Shown here: positions 26,290 to 35,085 of the stretch, piece by piece | Numbering within the stretch: the stretch's first letter is position 1 | Layout: each line of letters opens with the position of its first letter | Source: Bacteroidota bacterium | GTDB lineage: Bacteria > Bacteroidota > Bacteroidia > Flavobacteriales > Weeksellaceae | Assembly: GCA_023393915.1 (NCBI GenBank) | Contig: JAEXBS010000096.1 | Location: forward strand, 124,001 to 188,000 | DNA: 64,000 bases | Direction: 5' to 3' | The notes under the pieces: model-generated | What the model was told of the DNA's origin: nothing | The model's database searches: none | What the model saw: the letters and a program-made list of their open reading frames with translations, nothing else | Translations under genes and position numbers: made by a program

Positions 26290-27033
26290 ATGAAATTACT
26301 AGAAGGCAAAGTAGCCCTAATTACAGGAGGAACCAGAGGAATTGGAAAAGGAATTGTTGAGGTCTTTGCAGAGCATGGAGCAGAGATCGCTTTTACTTAT
26401 GCCGGTTCGGTTGATAAAGCGAAACAACTCGAGGATGCATTGAGCGGCAAAGTAAAGATAAAATCTTATCAATCCGATGCTTCTGATTTTGATGCGGCCC
26501 AGTCCCTTGTCGATCAGGTAATCGCTGATTTTGGTAAAATTGACATATTAATTAATAATGCGGGTATCACTAGAGACAATTTGATGCTTAGAATGAGTAA
26601 AGAGGATTGGGATACTATTATTAAGGTCAATTTAGATTCTGTATTCAATTTAACCAAGGCGGTTATTAAACCGATGATGAAGGCCAAAAGTGGCTCCATT
26701 ATTAACATGACTTCTGTTGTGGGAGTTAAAGGAAATGCGGGCCAAGCTAACTATGCAGCCTCTAAAGCAGGAGTAATAGGATTTAGTAAATCGATTGCTC
26801 TAGAGCTTGGAAGTCGAAATATTCGTTGTAATGCCATTGCGCCAGGTTTTATTGAAACCGAAATGACCGCTGCCTTAGATGAAAAGACGGTTGCAGGTTG
26901 GAGAGAAGCGATCCCTTTGAAGAGAGGAGGGCAGCCCGAGGATGTTGCTAATGCCTGTGTGTATTTGTCTAGTGATCTCTCTACTTATGTGACAGGACAA
27001 GTATTAAATGTTGACGGAGGGATGTTAACTTAA
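26290..27033 (+). CDS. fabG: 3-oxoacyl-[acyl-carrier-protein] reductase FabG
   Basis: NADPH-dependent reduction of 3-oxoacyl-ACP in fatty-acid elongation. The 247-residue short-chain dehydrogenase has the cofactor motif TGGTRGIG, INNAGITRDNLM, Ser in NMTSVVG, the catalytic pair in YAASKAG, APGFIETEMT, and the C-terminal GQVLNVDGGM. Length and motifs match FabG closely. It is part of the plus-strand run Mur ligase-rsmI-fabG-nucleosidase, with the next gene starting five bases after its stop. Confidence 0.95.
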   Translation: MKLLEGKVALITGGTRGIGKGIVEVFAEHGAEIAFTYAGSVDKAKQLEDALSGKVKIKSYQSDASDFDAAQSLVDQVIADFGKIDILINNAGITRDNLMLRMSKEDWDTIIKVNLDSVFNLTKAVIKPMMKAKSGSIINMTSVVGVKGNAGQANYAASKAGVIGFSKSIALELGSRNIRCNAIAPGFIETEMTAALDEKTVAGWREAIPLKRGGQPEDVANACVYLSSDLSTYVTGQVLNVDGGMLT

Positions 27034-27037
27034 GTCT

Positions 27038-27625
27038 ATGGCACTGTTAATAAATGGAGTGGTCTACCATAGACCACTGTTGGTTTTTGCTTTAAAAGAG
27101 GAAGCTCAAGATCAGTTTGAAGATTTTGAGCTTCTATTTACGGGTGTTGGTAAAATTAACGCGTCTTACCACCTAAGTAAAAGACTTGCTCTAGATCGCC
27201 CAGACCTCGTTCTTAATCTGGGGACTGCGGGAAGCTCCAAATTCGAAACAGGAGCTGTCGTAAATGCAACGGCCTTTGTCCAACGTGACATGGACGTTAC
27301 AGGGTTAGGGGTACCTCCCTATGTGACTCCATTTGAATCAGAAGGTGAACTATTGACTTATGGTCTTAGTATTAGTGAGTTAGAGAGTTGTGTTTGTGGT
27401 TCTGGTGATAATTTTGAAACCGCTCATACTTCACAGTTATTTGACACTGTGGATATGGAAGCTTATGCCCTTGCTCTAATTAGTCGAAAGGAGAAAATTC
27501 CTTTTTTGTGTCTAAAATTTATATCTGACGGAGCAAACGATAAGGCAGCAACGGATTGGAAAGAGGCACTACGCTTAGCTGCAAAATCACTTAGTAACAT
27601 TTTGAATCAATGGAAATTAACCTAA
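27038..27625 (+). CDS. Purine nucleosidase/phosphorylase family protein (MTAN-like), short
   Basis: A 195-residue protein of the PNP/MTAN fold. Seen: VFALKEEAQDQF near the N-terminus, FTGVGKINASYHL, NLGTAGS, the purine- and ribose-binding DMEAYALA (Glu motif), and the catalytic Asp in KFISDGANDKA. It is shorter than the roughly 230 residues of MTAN and lacks some of the central substrate loop. It could cleave methylthioadenosine or S-adenosylhomocysteine, or be a salvage nucleosidase such as the futalosine type; the sequence does not settle this. It overlaps no neighbour but starts five bases after fabG. Confidence 0.82.
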   Translation: MALLINGVVYHRPLLVFALKEEAQDQFEDFELLFTGVGKINASYHLSKRLALDRPDLVLNLGTAGSSKFETGAVVNATAFVQRDMDVTGLGVPPYVTPFESEGELLTYGLSISELESCVCGSGDNFETAHTSQLFDTVDMEAYALALISRKEKIPFLCLKFISDGANDKAATDWKEALRLAAKSLSNILNQWKLT

Positions 27626-27659
27626 AACAACTCTGTTAATCCTAGGGTGAAAACTAAGG

Positions 27660-28703
27660 TTACTGGTTGTTAAATACTTGATTTTCCTGTTCTTGTACGC
27701 GAATAAAGGTGGTTCTTTTTGAAAGTTCTTTTAAGGAGGCGGCACCGACATATGTACACGTTGATCGTACTCCTCCTAAAATATCTAGAACTGTAGTGTC
27801 TACTTTACCTTTGTAAGGCACTTTCACAGTTTTGCCCTCCGAGGCTCGGTATTCGGCTACACCTCCCGAATGTCGGTCCATAGCGGTCTTGGAGCTCATA
27901 CCATAAAACTGTCTGTATTTTTTACCGTTTTCTTCAATAAGAAGTCCACCACTTTCTTCATGACCAGCTAACATTCCTCCAAGCATAACAAAGTCAGCAC
28001 CTCCTCCAAACGCTTTGGCTACGTCGCCTGGAACCTTGCATCCACCATCTCCGATGATATGGCCTTTAAGTCCATGCGCTGCATCTGCACATTCAATGAT
28101 TGCTGAAAGCTGTGGATATCCAACACCCGTCTTTATTCTCGTAGTACAAACCGAGCCGGGTCCTATCCCTACTTTGATCATGTCAGCCCCTGCTAGAAGG
28201 AGTTCTTCAACCATTTCCCCTGTAACCACGTTTCCCGCCATAATGATCTTATCGGGGTATTTATTTCTGATGGTTCTTACAAATTCGACAAAGTGCTCAC
28301 TGTAGCCATTTGCAACATCAATGCATAGAAAATCCAGTTGTGGGTGTTGATCTAATAATATTTCAATTTTTTGTTCATCTGCCTCGCCGGTTCCTGTACT
28401 AAGGGCAAGGTTTTGATAAATGCTACTAGGTTTATCTTTAAGGAATTCGTACCAATCTTCCACGGAATAGTGCTTGTGAACAGCAGTAAGCATTTGATGT
28501 TGGGACAAGGCCTGGGCCATTTCAAAGGTCCCGACCGTATCCATATTTGCTGCAATTACAGGTACACCCTGCCATTTTTTACCAGTATGTAAAAAGGTAT
28601 ATTCCCTACGCAAATCGACTTGTGATCGAGATTTAAGAGTGGATCTTTTTGGGCGAAACATAACATCTTTAAACCCTAATTTTAGTTCTGATTCGATACG
28701 CAT
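27660..28703 (-). CDS. guaC: GMP reductase
   Basis: NADPH-dependent deamination of GMP to IMP. Started at the ATG at 28703, the protein has 347 residues, the same length as the E. coli enzyme, whereas a TTG two codons upstream is less likely. It is an IMPDH-fold barrel without CBS domains. Seen: VPVIAANMDTVGTF, the catalytic Cys186 in GIGPGSVCTT, IIGDGGCKVPGDVAKAFGGGAD, MLGGMLAGHEESGG, and the GMP-reductase loop YGMSSKTAMDRHSGG. It converges with the nucleosidase gene and follows surE on the same strand. Confidence 0.96.
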   Translation of the reverse strand: MRIESELKLGFKDVMFRPKRSTLKSRSQVDLRREYTFLHTGKKWQGVPVIAANMDTVGTFEMAQALSQHQMLTAVHKHYSVEDWYEFLKDKPSSIYQNLALSTGTGEADEQKIEILLDQHPQLDFLCIDVANGYSEHFVEFVRTIRNKYPDKIIMAGNVVTGEMVEELLLAGADMIKVGIGPGSVCTTRIKTGVGYPQLSAIIECADAAHGLKGHIIGDGGCKVPGDVAKAFGGGADFVMLGGMLAGHEESGGLLIEENGKKYRQFYGMSSKTAMDRHSGGVAEYRASEGKTVKVPYKGKVDTTVLDILGGVRSTCTYVGAASLKELSKRTTFIRVQEQENQVFNNQ

Positions 28704-28742
28704 AGACAAAAATTTATAGAATAACTTAATAGAGCATTAGCT

Positions 28743-29528
28743 TTATTGGTCTGTATTTAGGACATTTCCAAAAAAGTCAATCATTTCATGGGCGGTTAAA
28801 TCAAATTTCACTGGCACCACGGAAATGTATCCCTGAGCTAAGGCCGTTTCATCCGCATCTTCCCCTTCATCCATATTGTTGAAATAACCGGTTAACCAAT
28901 AATATTTTTTTCCGTGTGGGCTGACCCTTTCATCAAAGCTCTCTTCCCATTTTGCCTTGGCTTGTCGACAAACTTTGATTCCTTTTAGTTCATCTTTCTT
29001 AAGCTTTGGAATATTTACATTGAGTACTACTCCTTTTGGCATTGGGTTATCAATTGATTTACGAACAATTTCTTGTATATGTTCTTTTGCCTGGTCAAAA
29101 TCGGCTTCCCAACTAAAATCAAGCAAAGAAAAACCAATAGCAGGCAATCCTTCTACTCCCGCCTCCACTGCTGCAGACATCGTACCTGAATAAATTACAT
29201 TGATAGAAGAATTGGCGCCATGATTAATACCTGAAACCACGATGTCAGGTCGACAGGTCAATATTTTATCTAATGCAAATTTGATGCAATCCACCGGAGT
29301 CCCGCTTAAGGAGTAATCACTTTGTGGTCCTTCTAAATTAATTTCTTCGAAAGTTAGTGTAGAATTAATGGTAATAGCATGTCCTTTTCCGCTTTGAGGT
29401 GAATTGGGTGCAACCACTACAACATCTCCAATTTCGTTCATAAATTCAACTAACTTGCGGATTCCTGGAGCGGTTATGCCATCATCGTTTGTAACTAATA
29501 TTAGTGGTTTTTTTACTGAGTCCTTCAT
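28743..29528 (-). CDS. surE: 5'/3'-nucleotidase SurE
   Basis: Metal-dependent phosphatase of nucleoside monophosphates. The ATG at 29528 gives 261 residues with the family start KPLILVTNDDGITAPGI, where the Asp pair binds metal. An upstream start at 29600 would add an uncharacteristic leader. Other motifs are VVVVAPNSPQSGKGHAIT (Ser and metal site), SGTPVDCIKFAL, DIVVSGINHGANSSINVIYSGTMSAA, and VLNVNIP. It probably shares a divergent promoter region with the S41 protease gene at 29651 and is followed by guaC, so both belong to nucleotide salvage. Confidence 0.95.
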   Translation of the reverse strand: MKDSVKKPLILVTNDDGITAPGIRKLVEFMNEIGDVVVVAPNSPQSGKGHAITINSTLTFEEINLEGPQSDYSLSGTPVDCIKFALDKILTCRPDIVVSGINHGANSSINVIYSGTMSAAVEAGVEGLPAIGFSLLDFSWEADFDQAKEHIQEIVRKSIDNPMPKGVVLNVNIPKLKKDELKGIKVCRQAKAKWEESFDERVSPHGKKYYWLTGYFNNMDEGEDADETALAQGYISVVPVKFDLTAHEMIDFFGNVLNTDQ

Positions 29529-29650
29529 TTTAACAAAATTAATGAAATTTTGAGTGCCAAATTCTAAAATAGGTATTAAATTTGATTCTTCAATGTTCAC
29601 GCTAGGTTAATCTCTAACAGAACACAACTATAGAAACTCGAACTTTTACT

Positions 29651-31783
29651 ATGTTTAAAAGATTTAAAATCAACAAATTATTATTTTTCATTCCCCTCAC
29701 TACTTTGGTGTTTTGCTTTAATTCTCCAAAAAACGACGATGAAAAAATGCAGACCATTATGGTGAGTGTAAAAAATACTCTTAGTTACCTTCATTATAGT
29801 CCGAAACCAATCAACGATGCGTATTCAAAGAATGTGTATGACACCTATTTAAAAATGATTGACCCGGCAAAAAGATATTTTTTACAATCGGATATTGATG
29901 AGTTTTCTGCACATCAAATGAAACTAGATAACTATTTGAATCAAGGAGATTTAACTTTCTACAACTTGACTTATAACCGATTGTTTCAACGCATAGATCA
30001 AATCGATAAAGCAACACAAGAGGTTTTTAAAAACCCGATTGATTTAACTCAAGACGAGCATTTGGTTTTGGATCCGGAAAAAAAGAATTTTTCTAAGTCT
30101 GAATCAGAGTTGTATTCAGAATGGAAAAAATATATTAAATACAATATTCTGCAAGAGATTGAGACCTTAAATGCAAAAGAGGAGTCTCAAAGAAAAAAGA
30201 AAGATTCAGTTATTAAGCATAACTTAAAAGATACCATTAAACTAGAAATTCTTTCGCCAGAGCAAAAACAACTCAAGGCAACCGAAGAAGTGAAGGATTT
30301 GGTAGCCGAGTCTTTTAAGCGATTCAAAAAGCGTAAGAAAATGGATTGGTTTACGGTCTATATGAACGCTTATACTCAAGTTTTTGACCCCCATACTAAT
30401 TATTACTCACCAAAGGAAAAGGATGATTTTGATTTAGTTTTCAAAGGAAAAGTGATCGGTATCGGTGCTATTATTCAAGAAAAGAAGGGCTATCTCTATT
30501 TAGGCCAATTGACCATTGGAGCTCCTGCGTGGAAATCTAAGCAATTGGATGAAGGAGATAAAATATTAAAAGTTAGATCTAAACCTGGAGAGGAGCCTGT
30601 TAATGTGGTAGGAATGCTAGCCGATGAAGCGGTTCGATTGATTCGTGGAGAGAAAGGCAGCAAGGTAACTCTTACGGTTGAGAAAAAGGATAAAACTATT
30701 AGAGACGTGACGATGGTCCGTGAAGAGGTTGCGATTGAAGATACCTTTGCTCGAAGTATTGTTGTGGACAGTCCAAACGGTCAAAAATACGGGTACATAA
30801 ATCTGCCTAGTTTTAATGCTGATTTCGAAGATGAAAAAGGTAGAAATGCTTCGGATGATGTGAAGAACGAAATTATTAAACTCAAAAAGCAAGGTATTTC
30901 CGGTATTATTTTAGATCTGAGAAACAACGGAGGAGGTTCACTTACTGAGGTAGGAGATTTGATGAGTTTGTTCATGAATGAAGGAGCATATGTTCAAGTA
31001 AAGAATGGAGACGGAAAGATTCAGACACTAAGAAGTAAAACCAATAAGCCTTTATGGGACGGACCACTGGTTATTATGCAAAATGAACTCTCAGCTTCAG
31101 CTTCAGAGATTCTGTCAGGTATGATCCAGGATTACGGACGTGGTGTGGTAGTAGGCTCTCCACAGACTTTTGGAAAAGGAACCGTACAAACCTTTGTAGA
31201 TTTAAATCGTTTCTTAAATACAAGCGATGATTTTGGATCACTGAAACTTACAATTCAAAAATTCTACCGTGTAACTGGTGAATCTACACAAAAGAAGGGA
31301 ATCGAATCGGATATTAAAATGAATGATTTCTTTACCCACTCAGAAATTGGTGAGCGTTTCGAAGACTATGTTCTTGCGTGGGATAAAATCCCTTCTGTTG
31401 ATGGGATCCAAAAAAGAAGAGCGTACGATATAGCAGCTTTACAAGCTAGTAGCGCGCTAAGACTTTCCAATGATAAAGCTTATCAGCTTATCCAGGAATC
31501 TGCTCAGTGGAAAGAAACGCTAGATAAAGAAGAGACGATTACCTTGCATATAGATAAGTTTTCTCAATTAATGAAAGATAGGAAAGAGCAAATTAAAAAG
31601 TTTGAGGCTTTAGAGAAAATGGAAAATGGTTTAAACTTTATCCGTTACTCTGAAGAATTAGAGCGAGAAAAAACAGACGAAGCCTTTAAAAAGAAATCGG
31701 AAAATTGGATCAAGAATCTGAAAAGAGATATTTATTTAAAAGAGGCCATTAATATCATCTCTGAACTTAAAACTAACGCTTAA
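29651..31783 (+). CDS. Carboxy-terminal (tail-specific) processing protease, S41
   Basis: A 710-residue periplasmic Prc/Tsp-type protease. It has an N-terminal signal or anchor segment (KLLFFIPLTTLVFCF) and a helical N-terminal domain typical of the long Prc subfamily (about 30-230). A PDZ domain follows near residues 250-340 (GIGAIIQEKKGYLYLGQLTIGAPAW). The catalytic core has LDLRNNGGGSLTE, the nucleophile Ser in SASASE and the general-base Lys in TFGKGTVQT. The C-terminal domain is highly charged. It degrades or trims periplasmic proteins from the C-terminus. It is followed 21 bases later by an SDR gene on the same strand. Confidence 0.94.
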   Translation: MFKRFKINKLLFFIPLTTLVFCFNSPKNDDEKMQTIMVSVKNTLSYLHYSPKPINDAYSKNVYDTYLKMIDPAKRYFLQSDIDEFSAHQMKLDNYLNQGDLTFYNLTYNRLFQRIDQIDKATQEVFKNPIDLTQDEHLVLDPEKKNFSKSESELYSEWKKYIKYNILQEIETLNAKEESQRKKKDSVIKHNLKDTIKLEILSPEQKQLKATEEVKDLVAESFKRFKKRKKMDWFTVYMNAYTQVFDPHTNYYSPKEKDDFDLVFKGKVIGIGAIIQEKKGYLYLGQLTIGAPAWKSKQLDEGDKILKVRSKPGEEPVNVVGMLADEAVRLIRGEKGSKVTLTVEKKDKTIRDVTMVREEVAIEDTFARSIVVDSPNGQKYGYINLPSFNADFEDEKGRNASDDVKNEIIKLKKQGISGIILDLRNNGGGSLTEVGDLMSLFMNEGAYVQVKNGDGKIQTLRSKTNKPLWDGPLVIMQNELSASASEILSGMIQDYGRGVVVGSPQTFGKGTVQTFVDLNRFLNTSDDFGSLKLTIQKFYRVTGESTQKKGIESDIKMNDFFTHSEIGERFEDYVLAWDKIPSVDGIQKRRAYDIAALQASSALRLSNDKAYQLIQESAQWKETLDKEETITLHIDKFSQLMKDRKEQIKKFEALEKMENGLNFIRYSEELEREKTDEAFKKKSENWIKNLKRDIYLKEAINIISELKTNA

Positions 31784-31804
31784 AGTTCGTACTCTAATTG
31801 TATT

Positions 31805-32572
31805 ATGAGCTCAGATTCCACCAAAATTATATTAATAACTGGAGCAAGTTCTGGTATTGGAATGGCTACAGCCCAACTTTTAGCCAAAGCACCCTATTCT
31901 CTTATTCTTTGCGGACGAAGAAAGGAAAAGCTTCAGCAATTAAAAAGTGAATTAGAACGCCATGTTCCTGTTCATACTTTATGTTTTGATGTTAGTGATT
32001 ATAAGGATGTAGAAAAAGCATTTCAAGAATTACCGGAAGATTTTAAGAATATAGATGTCCTCGTTAATAACGCAGGAAATGCCCATGGTCTCGATTCCCT
32101 CTTAGAAGGAAATGTTGAGGATTGGGATCAAATGATTGACGGAAACGTGAAAGGGCTACTTTACGTATCCCGGATGGTAATACCTGGAATGGCGCGAAGA
32201 AGCTGCGGTCATGTGATCAATATTAGCTCCGTCGCTGCATTGCAGACCTATGCTGGCGGTGTTGTTTATTGTGCAAGTAAAAAAGCAGTGGATGTAATTT
32301 CCGAAGGGATGAGACTAGAGTTAACCTCCTTAGGAATTAAGGTTTCTAATATTAGACCGGGTGCGGTAGAGACTGATTTTTCGATAGTAAGATTTAAAGG
32401 CGACGAATTTAGAGCCAGTCAAGTGTATCAGGGATTTACTCCTTTAAATGCCAATGATATCGCTGATGCCATTCGTTATTGCATTGAAGCTCCGGCGCAC
32501 GTGAGTGTGTCAGAGATGACCCTGTATCCAACTGCACAAAGCGAAGCTAGGACTATACATAAAAAACTGTAA
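31805..32572 (+). CDS. Short-chain dehydrogenase (YdfG-like)
   Basis: A 255-residue NAD(P)-dependent oxidoreductase. Cofactor motif TGASSGIGMATA, VNNAGNAHGLD, Ser in INISSVAAL, catalytic Tyr and Lys in YCASKKAVD, and the PGAVETDFSIVRFKGD segment that resembles YdfG, the NADP-dependent serine/3-hydroxy acid dehydrogenase. The FKGD motif supports that subgroup but the substrate is not proven. It lies between the S41 protease and tsaB, with only a 9-base gap to tsaB. Confidence 0.9.
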   Translation: MSSDSTKIILITGASSGIGMATAQLLAKAPYSLILCGRRKEKLQQLKSELERHVPVHTLCFDVSDYKDVEKAFQELPEDFKNIDVLVNNAGNAHGLDSLLEGNVEDWDQMIDGNVKGLLYVSRMVIPGMARRSCGHVINISSVAALQTYAGGVVYCASKKAVDVISEGMRLELTSLGIKVSNIRPGAVETDFSIVRFKGDEFRASQVYQGFTPLNANDIADAIRYCIEAPAHVSVSEMTLYPTAQSEARTIHKKL

Positions 32573-32581
32573 TTTTGTTGC

Positions 32582-33268
32582 ATGACCTTATTGCACATCG
32601 AAACTTCTTCAAAAAACTGCTCTGTAAGTATATCTCATAATTCGGAATTACTTTGTTTATGCGAGAAAAGATCTCTTGATTACAAGCAGAGCGAAAATCT
32701 TCATCAGTTTGTTTCGTGGGCTTTAGAAGGTGCGCAAATTGGATTTAAAGATCTGGATGCAATAGTTCTAGGTAAAGGTCCAGGTTCGTATACAGGACTG
32801 AGAATAGGAGCGTCAGCTGCAAAAGGATTCTGTTTTGCCTTGAACCTACCGCTTATTGGAGTGCAGTCTTTGGAATCCATGATTCCTCCCGTTATGAGCG
32901 AAGAAGTGGATGTTATTATTCCCCTTATCGACGCAAGAAGAATGGAAGTATATACTTCTGTGTACGATGGTAAAACGGGTCAAAAACTAGAACCTACCAC
33001 AAACCTTATCCTTTCTGAGAACTCCTTTAGCGAATATCAAGATAAAAAGGTTTTGTTTGTTGGGGACGGTGCGAAGAAAGCAAAGGAAATTCTCAGATTA
33101 CCTAATGCAAAATTTGATGAGGAAATTTATCCTAGCGCAAAGTACATGATCACCCAAGCGGAAAAGAAATTTAAAAATAAAGAGTTTGAGGATGTGGCCT
33201 ATTTTGAACCTTTTTACCTGAAAGAATTCCAGGGAATTAAAAAAGGCGAAGAATCAAAAAAGCCCTAG
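32582..33268 (+). CDS. tsaB: tRNA threonylcarbamoyladenosine synthesis protein TsaB
   Basis: Non-catalytic partner of TsaD in making t6A37 of ANN-decoding tRNAs. The 228-residue protein has the actin-like N-terminal strand LLHIETSSKNCSVSI, the diagnostic GKGPGSYTGLRIG and the IPLIDARRMEVY segment, with a charged C-terminal tail. A perfect TAnnTTTG (TAATTTTG, 32570-32577) overlaps the stop codon of the previous gene and ends four bases before the ATG. The gene may therefore have its own very short-leader promoter. It ends in a bidirectional hairpin. Confidence 0.95.
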   Translation: MTLLHIETSSKNCSVSISHNSELLCLCEKRSLDYKQSENLHQFVSWALEGAQIGFKDLDAIVLGKGPGSYTGLRIGASAAKGFCFALNLPLIGVQSLESMIPPVMSEEVDVIIPLIDARRMEVYTSVYDGKTGQKLEPTTNLILSENSFSEYQDKKVLFVGDGAKKAKEILRLPNAKFDEEIYPSAKYMITQAEKKFKNKEFEDVAYFEPFYLKEFQGIKKGEESKKP

Positions 33269-33284
33269 TTAAACTAAGGCTTTT
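33258..33284. terminator. Bidirectional terminator after tsaB
   Basis: AAAAGCC and GGCTTTT arms (7 bp) plus an inner TAGT/ACTA pair surround a small loop. The tsaB stop codon lies within the hairpin. The convergent PQQ-type dehydrogenase gene ends 20 bases further on, so both may use it. Confidence 0.7.
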
Positions 33285-33303
33285 ATTCTAGGAAGAATTG
33301 GTA

Positions 33304-34515
33304 TTATTTCTTTTTAATTCTAAAGAGTTTTCCGCTGTCAGTTACCGCATATAAGTTACCATCGCTAGAACTAACCAAGTCTCTGAAACGCTCTTTTGCA
33401 TCAGTAAGTAGCCATTCTTCCCCACTTACTTTTCCTTGTTGCAGGACTAGTCGAATAATTTTTTCTCCACTCAAACAAGCGATCATCAGATTGTTTTTCC
33501 ACTCTTCAATGTTTCCGGAATAGAAATCAATTCCACTAGGAGAAACGACCGGATCCCAATAATATACGGGCTGTTGTAACCCTTCTTTCTGTCCGATGCC
33601 TTCGCCTATCGTTTGTCCAGCGTATTCTATTCCATAAGTAATCGTAGGCCAGCCGTAATTTTCTCCAGGTCGAATTACATTTACTTCATCGCCTCCTCTA
33701 GGGCCGAATTCTGTTTCCCATAATTCACCTGTTTCTGGATGAAAAACAAGACCTTGAGGATTCCGATGTCCAATCGAATAAATTTCCGATTTCCAGCCGT
33801 CTAAATTGGGGTTGCCTGCTGCTGGACTGCCATCACGGGTGATTTTTATGATTTTTCCAAGATAAGTATTTGGATCCTGGGCCAGAGGTCTCGTTTGTTT
33901 GTCAGAACGCTCACCGGTACTTACGAATAGGTCTTTGTTCTTGTCAAAAGCCAATCTGCTTCCATAATGTAATTTTCCATCGTAGGTAGGTGTTGCCCTG
34001 AAAATTACTTGAACTTGTTCTAGTTTTGTCTCATCCTCAGATAAAACTCCTTTAGCGACTGCCGTATGATTGCCGTCCTGGTAGGGTTCGGAATATACCC
34101 AAAAGATCGTGCGGTTCGAACTAAAGTCCGGATCAAGAGCAACATCCAATAGGCCTCCTTGACTTTGGGTGTCCACTTCAGGTAAACCAGCTATTTTCTT
34201 GATCGTTTTACCATCATTCGAGACCAGAAGCATTTCTCCATTTTTATCGGTTACTAAAAAACGTGAACCAGGAAAGTCAATAATCGCCCAAGGCCTTCCA
34301 AGTCCCACAGAAAGTATATCGGTAGTATACGCTGTCGAGGTTTTTACACCTTTGATTCTGGTTTGACCAGAAAAAGCGGGCGAAATCTGGGTGTTGGCTT
34401 CTCCTGTTTCAGGATTTTGTGAGCTGATATCTATTTTATGAGATGAAGAATTTCCATTTTTACAAGAAACGAGTGATAAAGTAGCGATAGTCAAAAGGGT
34501 GGTAAAGTATTTCAT
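33304..34515 (-). CDS. PQQ-dependent sugar dehydrogenase-like lipoprotein
   Basis: The ATG at 34515 gives 403 residues with a lipobox (SLVSC) and a Ser/Asn-rich linker, which a start at 34563 would bury. The rest is the six-bladed propeller of the glucose/sorbosone dehydrogenase family: SVGLGRPWAIIDFPGSRFLVTD at the start, HYGSRLAFDKNKDLFVSTGER, the metal/PQQ-site region SIGHRNPQGLVFHPETGELW, and FGPRGGDEVNVIRPGENYGWP. It probably oxidises an aldose at the periplasmic side or outer membrane. Cofactor and sugar are inferred from the family; some members are PQQ-independent. Confidence 0.9.
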   Translation of the reverse strand: MKYFTTLLTIATLSLVSCKNGNSSSHKIDISSQNPETGEANTQISPAFSGQTRIKGVKTSTAYTTDILSVGLGRPWAIIDFPGSRFLVTDKNGEMLLVSNDGKTIKKIAGLPEVDTQSQGGLLDVALDPDFSSNRTIFWVYSEPYQDGNHTAVAKGVLSEDETKLEQVQVIFRATPTYDGKLHYGSRLAFDKNKDLFVSTGERSDKQTRPLAQDPNTYLGKIIKITRDGSPAAGNPNLDGWKSEIYSIGHRNPQGLVFHPETGELWETEFGPRGGDEVNVIRPGENYGWPTITYGIEYAGQTIGEGIGQKEGLQQPVYYWDPVVSPSGIDFYSGNIEEWKNNLMIACLSGEKIIRLVLQQGKVSGEEWLLTDAKERFRDLVSSSDGNLYAVTDSGKLFRIKKK

Positions 34516-34660
34516 TTTGGTGGATTTTGATACTTTAAAATTAGCAAATAAAACGCAATGCACCTGCTTTAGAGGGAAAGGTTTTTAAAGAAAGGCAGAC
34601 ATACAACTTCATGGCGCACTCTAAGCGGCCATAGAAAAAGTGTTATTGACCAAAAATTAG

Positions 34661-35038
34661 TTAATCTTTTAGCTTAAACTCTACTTCTTTGTAGATCTCT
34701 GTACTGTCCTTTTTGAACAGGATTCCATTATTTCGATCCGAAATTTGAGGCCTGAATCCCATAAGAGCTCTTGATTCTGCAAGCATTCGGACTGAGTAGT
34801 TTAGTCCGTTCTTTTCTCCTGGTTGAATTTCATGCTGAATTTTGTTTAAAACGACGGCTTTAGGCCACATATTGTCGTCGCTAAGAGTAAAATTCACTAA
34901 ATAACCTTTTTCTTGATTGGTACTAAAAGATTCATAAGTGGCATCGGCAACCTGTGGTGCTTTTGCTGTTTGACAAGAAATCGCGGAAATTAAAGCAAGA
35001 AAAAGAAGAGGAAGGCTTTTTGTTTTAGATATTTTCAT
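34661..35038 (-). CDS. Small lipoprotein, unknown function
   Basis: A 125-residue protein with a lipoprotein signal (LALISAISC, Cys near residue 22). The mature domain of about 100 residues contains beta-rich segments (LVNFTLSDDNMWPKAVVLNKIQHEIQ) and ends in charged residues. I do not recognise the domain. It is divergent from the S41 lipoprotein at 35086, separated by 47 bases, and follows 97 bases from the dehydrogenase. It is possibly an envelope-bound binding or structural protein; nothing more specific can be said. Confidence 0.8.
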   Translation of the reverse strand: MKISKTKSLPLLFLALISAISCQTAKAPQVADATYESFSTNQEKGYLVNFTLSDDNMWPKAVVLNKIQHEIQPGEKNGLNYSVRMLAESRALMGFRPQISDRNNGILFKKDSTEIYKEVEFKLKD

Positions 35039-35085
35039 ATTTTTACGGACTACGGATAATGTTACAAAACTAATAAAATATAATT

